Made by a program: the position numbers and the translations under genes. Positions 55,001-61,948 of a stretch of DNA of 64,000 nt are shown here, piece after piece (the first letter of the stretch is position 1; each line of letters opens with the position of its first letter). Origin of the DNA: an uncultured Prevotellaceae bacterium (GTDB taxonomy: Bacteria > Bacteroidota > Bacteroidia > Bacteroidales > Bacteroidaceae); NCBI GenBank assembly GCA_902781315.1, contig CACZIT010000002.1, positions 124,001 to 188,000 of the forward strand, in the 5' to 3' direction. The notes under the pieces were generated by a model. It made no database searches. It had not been told where the DNA came from and saw nothing but the letters and a program-made list of their open reading frames with translations.

Positions 55001-57070
55001 CTACGGGTTGGCGGCTTCCTGCAGGGCTTCGATGTACTCGTAGAGCTTGCGGTAGAAGGGGTGGCGCGTCATGGTCTGCTGATTGCCGAGGATGATGAGT
55101 TTCATGCGGGCGCGGGTGATGGCTACGTTCATGCGCCGCAGGTCGCGCAGGAATCCTATCTGTCCTTCGTCGTTGGAGCGCACGAGCGAGATGATGATGA
55201 CGTCGCGTTCCTGTCCCTGGAAACCGTCGACGGTGTTCACGGAGATGAGGCTGCGGTAGGGTTTGAAGAACTGGTCGCGCTTGATGAGGCCGCGCAGGTA
55301 CTGCACCTGTGCGCGGTAGGGCGAGATGACGCCCACGTCGATGCGCTCCTCGAGGATGCGCGTCTTGCCAATCTTCGTGAAGTACTCCTTCAGCACTTCG
55401 ATGGTCTGTGCTGCCTCGAGGCGGTTGATTCTGCCGAACGATTCGCCGATGAACTCCTCGTAGCCGGACGGTGCGTCGACCTCGTCGCCATTGGTGGAGG
55501 TGTTGGGGGTGAGGCTCTTCCACTCCATCGGCACGTCGTAGTCAAGGATGCCGCGGTGGCGCACCTGCGGGGCGCTCTTCACCTTGCCGCCGTAGAACCA
55601 GTCGGAGGAGAAGCGCATGATTTCCTCGTTCATGCGGTACTGCACGCCGAGCAGGGTGACGGCCTCGGGGTGGTTGTCGACGAGTCGTTCCATGAGCGTG
55701 CGGCCCAGTCCGGCTTTCAGCGCCGCCAGACTCTTCACTGTGGGCGGCAGTTGGCAGTGGTCTCCGGCGAACACCACGCGCGAGACGCGGCGGATGGGAA
55801 TCCAACAGGCGGCCTCCAGTGCCTGTGCGGCTTCATCTATAAATAAGGTGTGGTACTTCTGCCCTTCCAGCAGGCGGTTGGCCGAGCCCACGAGCGTGCA
55901 GGCGATGACGCGCGCCTCGCCGAAGAGTTCGGCGTTGATGCGTATCTCCAGTTCGGCGGCACGGCTCTTCAGACGGTCCATCTTCTGGTGCCAGTTCTCG
56001 GAGCCACGCTTGCGGTGCTGTCGCAGGTCGCGAATGGCTTTACGGATGCTCCAGAGCAGTTCGTAGTCGGGATGGGCCTCGAAGCGGCGCTCGTAGGTGA
56101 AGGAGAGCATCTTGTCGTTGACACGCGTGGGGTTGCCGATGCGCAGCACGTTGACGCCGCGGTCGACGAGCCGCTCGGAGATCCAGTCGACGGCCATGTT
56201 CGACTGCGCACACACCAGCACCTGTGGCTCGCGGTGGAGCGTTTCGAAGATGGCTTCGACGAGCGTGGTGGTCTTGCCCGTGCCGGGAGGGCCGTGCACG
56301 ATGGCCACGTCCTTCGCCCGCAGCACCATGTTGACGGCCTGCTCCTGCGTAGGGTTGAGCCAGGGGAAGGAAAGGGGAGCGAAGGAGAAGAAGCGGGAGG
56401 CGTTGGGGGTGGGCGTCTGGGAGGTGGGCTTATAGAACAAATCGCGCAGTTGGGCCAGACGGTTGTTCTTGGCGCGCATCACGCGGTCGAGGGCATCGAA
56501 CATGGTGCGATAGCTGGTCTCGTCGAACGAGAGCTGCACGCCCAGCAACAGGTCGCTATTCTGCAGTTCTATGATGGGTGCCGAGTCGGGCACGCTAACC
56601 ACCATGCGGTCGCCGTCGACATAGGAGACGGTGCCCGTGAAGTTGTAGTAGGAGAGCGACCCACCCCCAGCCCCTCCCGAGGGGAGGGGGGCTTGATTAG
56701 CTTTCGAGGTAGCATTATCAGCAGAAAGAGATTTCAGACTCCCCTCCCCTCGGGAGGGGTTGGGGGTGGGTGTCTGGGTGGTGGGTGTCTGGGCGCTAGG
56801 CTGTTTGAAGAACTGCACGGGGCGGCCGAACTCGAAGTTGTGCTCGATGTCCTGGTCGGCAGTGCGGTGCACCTCGATGCAGAGTTGGTTAAGGGAGTTG
56901 TAGTAGCTCTTGCCGACGCGCAGGGGGAACCATGCGTCGCCGCGTTTCACGAGGCGCGCCATGCCGCGGCTCTCGGTGAGTTTGCGGAAGGCTTCCTTTT
57001 CGGTGAAGTATTCTATTTCGAGCAGCATGCGCTGCCGTTGCAGTTCAAGGATGGCGTTGGTGTGTGTCAT
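55001..57070 (-). CDS. SF1 helicase of the DNA2/IGHMBP2 (AAA_11/AAA_12) type with in-frame family A cassette
   Basis: A 689-residue ATP-dependent helicase. Motifs in order: VHGPPGTGKTTTLVEAI (Walker A), TLFIDEAAQALE (DEAA box), VFAGDHCQLPPTV, GVQYRMNEEIMRFSSDWFY, VNTVDGFQGQERDVIIIS, and RRMNVAITRARMKLIILGN. It is likely to act on DNA or RNA in repair or RNP turnover. The start MTHTNAILELQRQRMLLE (57070) overlaps the regulator's stop by 4 nt; the longer open frame is an antisense-phase artefact of that gene. Residues 101-137 are a 37-codon cassette ([12 protein letters not shown]...PLPSGGAGGG) equal to that in leuS. Repeat-like PTSQTPTPNAS sequence near residue 220 suggests another partial arm. 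Confidence 0.92.
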   Translation of the reverse strand: MTHTNAILELQRQRMLLEIEYFTEKEAFRKLTESRGMARLVKRGDAWFPLRVGKSYYNSLNQLCIEVHRTADQDIEHNFEFGRPVQFFKQPSAQTPTTQTPTPNPSRGEGSLKSLSADNATSKANQAPLPSGGAGGGSLSYYNFTGTVSYVDGDRMVVSVPDSAPIIELQNSDLLLGVQLSFDETSYRTMFDALDRVMRAKNNRLAQLRDLFYKPTSQTPTPNASRFFSFAPLSFPWLNPTQEQAVNMVLRAKDVAIVHGPPGTGKTTTLVEAIFETLHREPQVLVCAQSNMAVDWISERLVDRGVNVLRIGNPTRVNDKMLSFTYERRFEAHPDYELLWSIRKAIRDLRQHRKRGSENWHQKMDRLKSRAAELEIRINAELFGEARVIACTLVGSANRLLEGQKYHTLFIDEAAQALEAACWIPIRRVSRVVFAGDHCQLPPTVKSLAALKAGLGRTLMERLVDNHPEAVTLLGVQYRMNEEIMRFSSDWFYGGKVKSAPQVRHRGILDYDVPMEWKSLTPNTSTNGDEVDAPSGYEEFIGESFGRINRLEAAQTIEVLKEYFTKIGKTRILEERIDVGVISPYRAQVQYLRGLIKRDQFFKPYRSLISVNTVDGFQGQERDVIIISLVRSNDEGQIGFLRDLRRMNVAITRARMKLIILGNQQTMTRHPFYRKLYEYIEALQEAANP
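56660..56770 (-). repeat. Complete family A cassette, 111 bp, in frame in the helicase gene
   Basis: On the coding strand it begins CCCACCCCCAACCCCTCCCG and ends GGGAGGGGCTGGGGGTGGG, around a core with CTCTTTCTGCTGATAATGCT. Length and frame are identical to the leuS copy. Confidence 0.9.
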
Positions 57071-57531
57071 ATATTGATGCCGTAGTCTTGTTTCACTTCG
57101 CCCATGACGAACGTGCTCTCGAGCGAGCCCAGCGAGTCGATGGTGCCCAGTTTGTTGAGCACGAAGTCGCGATACTGCTGCATGTCGCGGGCGCGTATTT
57201 TCAGCAGGTAGTCGTAGTTGCCCGAGGTGTTGTAGCACTCGGTGACCTCTGGTATCTGGCGTATGCGGCTGACGAAGTCGGCTGCGATGTCGCGGTTCAT
57301 GTGGCGCAACTTCACGTTGCAGAACACCATCAGGCCGAGGCCGAGCTGTTCGGCGTTGAGCACAGCCACATACTTGCTGATGTAGCCCTGCCGCTCGAGC
57401 CGTTTCAGTCGCTCGAAGACGGGCGTGGGAGTCAGATGGACGGCCTCGGCCAGCTCCTTCGTGGTGAGTTTGGCGTTCCTTTGCAGTGTTCGCAGGATGG
57501 CCAGGTCGGTTTCGTCGAGTTGTTCGGTCAT
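57067..57531 (-). CDS. Lrp/AsnC family transcriptional regulator
   Basis: A 154-residue regulator. Residues 1-60 hold the winged helix-turn-helix (DLAILRTLQRNAKLTTKELAEAV, TPTPVFERLKRLERQGYIS), and residues 65-150 the RAM ligand-binding domain (VFCNVKLRHMNRDIA, TSGNYDYLLKIRARDMQQY, TFVMGEVKQDYGINI). Lrp-type proteins sense amino acids. The gene diverges from metY, and the shared 190-nt region contains two direct repeats that could be its binding sites, so it likely controls methionine/cysteine synthesis. The helicase overlaps its stop by 4 nt. Confidence 0.95.
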   Translation of the reverse strand: MTEQLDETDLAILRTLQRNAKLTTKELAEAVHLTPTPVFERLKRLERQGYISKYVAVLNAEQLGLGLMVFCNVKLRHMNRDIAADFVSRIRQIPEVTECYNTSGNYDYLLKIRARDMQQYRDFVLNKLGTIDSLGSLESTFVMGEVKQDYGINI

Positions 57532-57604
57532 GTCGGAGTAGAATATTTTTCTTTTGAAGGCTTTCTGGAGACCCTCGTTTAGATGTTTGTTTTAAATTTT
57601 GTTG

Positions 57605-57671
57605 CAAAGTTAGCGAAATTTTCTAAAATTCAGATAACTATTGGAAGATAATTCTAAAATTCGTACCTTTG
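57605..57671. promoter_or_regulatory. Divergent promoter region with paired direct repeats
   Basis: Minus-strand -7 box TAACTTTG (57605-57612) faces plus-strand TACCTTTG (57664-57671; weak TTGG at 57641). TTCTAAAATTC occurs at 57621-57631 and 57652-57662, 31 nt apart, about three helical turns, so on the same DNA face. Confidence 0.65.
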
Positions 57672-57721
57672 CAGCGGAAAAAGTAAACAAAACAATAATA
57701 AAAAGAGAAAGGAAAAAGATG

Positions 57722-59011
57722 ATGGCACAGAAGAAACTACACTTCGAGACTTTGCAACTACATGTAGGACAGGAACAACCCGACCCCGCCACCGATGCGC
57801 GTGCGGTGCCCATCTATCAGACCACGAGTTACGTGTTCCGCAATTCGCAGCACGCAGCCGACCGCTTTGCGCTGCGCGACCCGGGCAACATCTACGGTCG
57901 ACTGACCAACTCGACGCAGGGCGTGTTTGAGGACCGCATGGCAGCTCTGGAGGGTGGTGTGGCGGCTTTGGCTGTGGCCAGCGGTGCTGCCGCCGTGACC
58001 TACGCGCTGCAGAACATCTGCCAGGAGGGCGACCACATTGTGGCTGCCGACAACCTCTACGGCGGTTCGTTCAATCTCATCACTCACACACTGACCACGC
58101 AGGGCGTGACGAATACTATTGTCAACGTGAACGACCTGGAGGCGCTGGAGGCTGCCATACAGCCCAACACGAAGGTGGTCTATGCTGAGACGTTCGGCAA
58201 CCCGAACAGCGACGTGACCCATCTGGAGGGTGTGGCCGAGGTGGCTCATCGCCACGGCATTCCGTTCATCGTCGACAACACGTTCGGCACGCCGTTCCTC
58301 ATCAGGCCGCTGGAGCACGGCGCCGATGTGGTGGTGCATTCGGCCACGAAGTTCATAGGCGGTCACGGCTCGTCGCTGGGTGGTGTCATCGTCGATGGCG
58401 GCACCTTCGACTGGAAGGCCCAGGCCGAGAAGTTCCCGACGCTGGCGAAGCCCGATCCGTCGTACCACGGCGCCGTGTTTGCCGACGTGGCCGGCAAGGC
58501 GGCCTTCGTCACCCGCATCCGTGCCGTCATCCTGAGAGACACGGGTGCTGCCATCTCGCCTTTCAACGCGTGGATACTGCTGCAAGGACTGGAGACGCTC
58601 AGCCTGCGCGTGGAGCGCCATGTGGAGAATGCCCTGCGCGTGGTCGACTTCCTGGCAAAACACCCGAAGGTGGCTCACGTGAACCACCCGTCGCTGCCTA
58701 CGCATCCCGACCACCAGCTCTACAATTATTACTTCCCACAAGGCGGCGGCAGCATCTTCACGTTCGAGATAAAGGGCGGCGTGGAGGCAGCCTGGCGCTT
58801 CATCGATTCGCTGGAAATCTTCTCGCTGCTGGCCAACGTGGCCGACGTGAAGAGCCTCGTCATCCATCCCTACACGACGACGCATTCGCAGATGACGCCC
58901 GAGGAGCTGGCCGAGCAACACATCACGCCGGCCACCATCCGCCTCTCCATCGGTACCGAGCACATCGACGACTTGCTGGACGACCTGGCACAGGCTTTCG
59001 ATAAGATTTAA
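57722..59011 (+). CDS. metY: O-acetylhomoserine aminocarboxypropyltransferase (sulfhydrylase)
   Basis: A 429-residue PLP enzyme that makes homocysteine from O-acetylhomoserine and sulfide. The start [20 protein letters not shown] is the usual one. PLP-binding Lys is in [17 protein letters not shown] (about residue 209). Conserved blocks [31 protein letters not shown] and [22 protein letters not shown] are present. It could be a cystathionine-type relative, but length and motifs fit MetY. The ABC ATPase gene follows after 38 nt with its own -7 box. Confidence 0.95.
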   Translation: MAQKKLHFETLQLHVGQEQPDPATDARAVPIYQTTSYVFRNSQHAADRFALRDPGNIYGRLTNSTQGVFEDRMAALEGGVAALAVASGAAAVTYALQNICQEGDHIVAADNLYGGSFNLITHTLTTQGVTNTIVNVNDLEALEAAIQPNTKVVYAETFGNPNSDVTHLEGVAEVAHRHGIPFIVDNTFGTPFLIRPLEHGADVVVHSATKFIGGHGSSLGGVIVDGGTFDWKAQAEKFPTLAKPDPSYHGAVFADVAGKAAFVTRIRAVILRDTGAAISPFNAWILLQGLETLSLRVERHVENALRVVDFLAKHPKVAHVNHPSLPTHPDHQLYNYYFPQGGGSIFTFEIKGGVEAAWRFIDSLEIFSLLANVADVKSLVIHPYTTTHSQMTPEELAEQHITPATIRLSIGTEHIDDLLDDLAQAFDKI

Positions 59012-59035
59012 GCACGTGGTTTGAAAAATTTTTCG

Positions 59036-59043
59036 TACCTTTG
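59036..59043 (+). promoter_or_regulatory. -7 box next to the ABC ATPase start codon
   Basis: TACCTTTG ends 6 nt before the ATG at 59050, so the mRNA would have almost no leader. No TTTG stands at the expected -33 spacing. Confidence 0.5.
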
Positions 59044-59049
59044 CAGCCG

Positions 59050-59712
59050 ATGGACGGATTTCGGTTCGACAATCTGACAATCGGCTACCACCTGGGTCGC
59101 AAAGGCGAAAAAGTGGTGGCGCGTGGACTTTCGGCGACGTTGGCCGGCGGACAACTGACGTGTCTGCTGGGGCGCAACGGGTCGGGAAAGTCCACGCTGC
59201 TGCGTACTTTGGCCGAGCGCTGGAAGGGGGAGGTGGCAGTGGTGCTGACCGACCGCGTTGACGTGAAAAACATGACGGTGGAGGAGGTGGTGGGCCTTGG
59301 CCGCACACCGTATACGAACTTCTGGGGCACGCTGTCGGCAGAGGACAAGGCGGTGGTGGCGCAGTCGATGCAGCAAGTGGGCATCGGCGCGCTGGCTCGT
59401 CGCGATTTCAGCACGCTGAGCGACGGCGAGCGTCAGAAGGTGATGATTGCAAAGGCACTGGCGCAGCAGACACCGCTGGTCTTGCTGGACGAGCCGACGG
59501 CTTTCCTCGACTATCCCAGCAAGCGCGAGGTGATGGCATTGCTACAAATGCTCGCCCACGAACAGGGCAAGGCCGTACTACTCTCCACGCACGACGTGGA
59601 GCTGGCAGAGCAATATGCCGACCAAATATGGTTCTTCCATCAAGAAAGCATGGGCGATACCCGCCTCTTGACAGGTACCGCCCATGAGTTGAATATCAAA
59701 AAACTTTTTTAA
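59050..59712 (+). CDS. ABC transporter ATP-binding protein (iron/cobalamin-complex type)
   Basis: A 220-residue ATPase of the FecE/BtuD group. Walker A is GRNGSGKSTLLRTL (residues 41-54), signature LSDGERQKVMIAKALAQ, Walker B PLVLLDEPTAFLDYPSKRE. ATG at 59050 is preferred to the TTG at 59041, which is part of the -7 box. No permease or binding-protein gene is next to it, so it may be an orphan ATPase whose partners lie elsewhere, or its permease is replaced by unlinked genes. It precedes a family A element. Confidence 0.9.
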   Translation: MDGFRFDNLTIGYHLGRKGEKVVARGLSATLAGGQLTCLLGRNGSGKSTLLRTLAERWKGEVAVVLTDRVDVKNMTVEEVVGLGRTPYTNFWGTLSAEDKAVVAQSMQQVGIGALARRDFSTLSDGERQKVMIAKALAQQTPLVLLDEPTAFLDYPSKREVMALLQMLAHEQGKAVLLSTHDVELAEQYADQIWFFHQESMGDTRLLTGTAHELNIKKLF

Positions 59713-59716
59713 AAGA

Positions 59717-59826
59717 CCCGCCCCCAGCCCCTCCTATAAGGGAGGGGAGTAGAATCCTTCTGAGGTTGTATTTCAGCCAGAAAGAGTGTTTACTCCCCTC
59801 CCTTCACGGGAGGGGCTGGGGGTGGG
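59717..59826. repeat. Complete family A element between convergent genes
   Basis: Arms CCCGCCCCCAGCCCCTCCT ... and inverted GGGAGGGGCTGGGGGTGGG around a 50-nt core containing CAGAAAGAG, related to the helicase and leuS cores. Length 110 nt. Outside, AAAAGAC and GTCTTTT extend the symmetry (59711-59832) and may act as a terminator. Confidence 0.85.
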
Positions 59827-59830
59827 TCTT

Positions 59831-61846
59831 TTAGAACTCCAAGACGAGGGTCTGGCGCGGACGAAGCGGCAGGTCCTTCGTCAGGTCGTACTTCTGACCG
59901 GTGATAACGTCAGTGGCCTCGCGCTGCAGCTGGTCGGTGTCGAAGAGTTCCTTGTAGCGTTCCACTTCTAGCACAGTTGGCTGCCAAGTGCCGTTGAGGA
60001 TGGTCATCACGGTGTTGCGATGCCAGCGGCGGGCGATGACGTAGACACCCTTCCACGGGCAGAACTGCGTCTGGTAGCCGCGTACGATGGTCTCGTTGCC
60101 GTTGCGCCAGTGCAGCAGATTCGACAGCCACGTGAACATCGACTGCTCGGCCTGCGTGCGGCCTTCGGCGGTGAAGCAGTTGTGCTGGTCGCCGGGGAAG
60201 CCGCCGGGGAAGTCCTTGCGCACGTTGCCGTCGGTCACCTCCTTCGTGCCGTTCATTAGAACCTCGGTGCCGTAGTAGAGTTGCGGCGTGCGGTTCATGG
60301 TGAGCAGCAGGGCCAGCGCTTGCTTCAGCATGAGCGAGTCTTGTCCGTTGCCGAGGAAGCGGTCGGTGTCGTGGTTCTCGATGAAGGCCATGACGTTCGA
60401 CGGATTCTCGTAGAGGTAGTCGTAGACCAGCGAGTTGTAGATGCGGTTGTAGCCGTTCCACCAGCCGTCGGTCTCCTCGTGCTTCGCCTGGTTCAGCTTG
60501 TCGAAGAACGAGAAGTCCATGACCGTCTTGAGCTGAGAATTGAGTTCGGAGAGTTTAGAGTCCTTCTGCCAGGCGGCGGTGTAGGCAGGCTCGGTGACCC
60601 ACGTCTCGCCGACGGTGTTGAAGTTGGGATACTCGTCGTTCAGTCGGGCCATCCACTTGGCCATGCCCTCGCGGTCGGCATAGGGATAGGTGTCCATGCG
60701 GATGCCATCGATGCCGACGGTCTCAATCCACCAGATGCTGTTCTGGATGAGGTATTGCATGACGTGCGGATTGCGATGGTTCAGGTCGGGCATCGACGGC
60801 ACAAACCAGCCGTCGACGGTCTCGTGCAAGTCCACCTCAGAGGCATAGGGGTCGAGGACCGGCGTGAGCTTGTAGGAGGTCTGCAGGTAAGCACTCTTGG
60901 CAGGCTCTGAGCCGTCGGCATTGGCGGTGAAGCCCGTCATCGGGTCGCGGCCGCTCTGCTTCTCGTTGAGCCACTCGGGGGTGTTCAGCCAGTCCTTCGA
61001 GGGCATGTCGCTGACCCACGGATGCTCGAATCCGCAATGGTTGAAGATCATGTCCATCACCACTTTCAGTCCGTGCTTATGTGCGTCGGCGATGAGCGAG
61101 CGATACTGCTCATTGGTGCCGAAGCGCGGGTCTACGCGGTAGTAGTCGGTGGTGGCGTAGCCGTGGTAGGTGCTGAAGCCGTTGTCGGTGTCGGGCGAGT
61201 TGTTCTCCAAGACAGGCGTGAACCACAGGGCGGTGACGCCGAGCTCATTGAAGTAGTCGAGGTGCTGGCGGATGCCCTCGAGGTCGCCGCCGTGGCGCAG
61301 CGAGGGTTGCGAGCGGTCCTCGCGATAGGTGTTCATGCCTTCCACCTGCGAGGGGTGGTCAGCACCTTGTGCGAAGCGGTCGGGCATGAGCATGTAGAGC
61401 ACGTCGGCATTCGAGAAGCCCACGCGCTCGTCGCCAGCCTTCTCGCGCTCCTTCAGTTGATAGGCCACCGTGGTTTTCTTGTCACCCAGCGTGAAGGTCA
61501 GCGGCAGCGTGCCGGCCTTGCAGCCTTTCACGTTCAGGTAGACCAGCAGGTAGTTCGGCGAGTCGAGGCGCACGACCGAATCGAGCTTTGCACCCTTTAC
61601 TTTCACCTCAGCCTCGCGGATGCCCTGGCCGTAGACCATGAGCTGCAGCGAGGGATCCTTCATGCCCACATACCAGTCGGTGGGGTCGATGCGCGAAATC
61701 TGGACGTCGCCCTCAGTCAGCTGGTTGAGCATCTTAGCGTCCTTCGCACCGTTGTTGCAGGAGGTCATCAGACCGCAGAGGAGCCCTACACCGACCTTCC
61801 CCAGCAGGGAGGGGAGGAGTCCCTTGTGTTGTTTCTTTGTTTTCAT
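59831..61846 (-). CDS. GH13 alpha-amylase/neopullulanase-like lipoprotein (SusA-like)
   Basis: A 671-residue exported glycosidase acting on starch-type alpha-glucans. The lipobox LMTSC gives Cys30, so it is anchored in a membrane. An N-terminal carbohydrate-binding-type domain (WYVGMKDPSLQLMVYGQGI) precedes the barrel with catalytic motifs VVMDMIFNHCG, GIDGIRMDTYPY (nucleophile Asp), NTVGETWVTEP (acid Glu) and FIENHDTDRF. The start MKTKKQHKG (61846) is chosen; the front of the signal peptide (LLPSLLGKVGVGLL) is encoded by a family A arm. It is downstream of pulA, 102 nt away, for joint glucan breakdown. Confidence 0.93.
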   Translation of the reverse strand: MKTKKQHKGLLPSLLGKVGVGLLCGLMTSCNNGAKDAKMLNQLTEGDVQISRIDPTDWYVGMKDPSLQLMVYGQGIREAEVKVKGAKLDSVVRLDSPNYLLVYLNVKGCKAGTLPLTFTLGDKKTTVAYQLKEREKAGDERVGFSNADVLYMLMPDRFAQGADHPSQVEGMNTYREDRSQPSLRHGGDLEGIRQHLDYFNELGVTALWFTPVLENNSPDTDNGFSTYHGYATTDYYRVDPRFGTNEQYRSLIADAHKHGLKVVMDMIFNHCGFEHPWVSDMPSKDWLNTPEWLNEKQSGRDPMTGFTANADGSEPAKSAYLQTSYKLTPVLDPYASEVDLHETVDGWFVPSMPDLNHRNPHVMQYLIQNSIWWIETVGIDGIRMDTYPYADREGMAKWMARLNDEYPNFNTVGETWVTEPAYTAAWQKDSKLSELNSQLKTVMDFSFFDKLNQAKHEETDGWWNGYNRIYNSLVYDYLYENPSNVMAFIENHDTDRFLGNGQDSLMLKQALALLLTMNRTPQLYYGTEVLMNGTKEVTDGNVRKDFPGGFPGDQHNCFTAEGRTQAEQSMFTWLSNLLHWRNGNETIVRGYQTQFCPWKGVYVIARRWHRNTVMTILNGTWQPTVLEVERYKELFDTDQLQREATDVITGQKYDLTKDLPLRPRQTLVLEF
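61785..61818 (-). repeat. Family A arm in the signal-peptide codons of the GH13 lipoprotein
   Basis: Plus strand GAGCCCTACACCGACCTTCC then CCAGCAGGGAGGGGAGGAG; degenerate but with the family's order. On the coding strand it gives SLLGKVGVGLL. Confidence 0.65.
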
Positions 61847-61873
61847 ATTGTTTTTGTTTGGTTTTCTATTTTG

Positions 61874-61944
61874 TGTAGGGATGCGGCGTGCCGCGTTCTT
61901 GGATATTTTTCTGTTCACGTAACGCGATACATCGCGTCCCTACA
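61874..61944. repeat. 71-bp inverted-repeat element (TGTAGGGA ends)
   Basis: TGTAGGGATGCGG (61874 on) mirrors CGCGTCCCTACA (ending 61944). The interior has GCGTGCCGCG and AACGCGATACATCGCG small palindromes. It lies between the GH13 and pullulanase genes. Confidence 0.65.
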
Positions 61945-61948
61945 TTTT

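Noticed and set aside
57071..57607. N-terminal extension of the helicase frame across the Lrp-type gene
   Set aside because: Arg/His/Pro-rich translation of the regulator gene in another frame; the ATG at 57070 with ATGA overlap is the plausible start.
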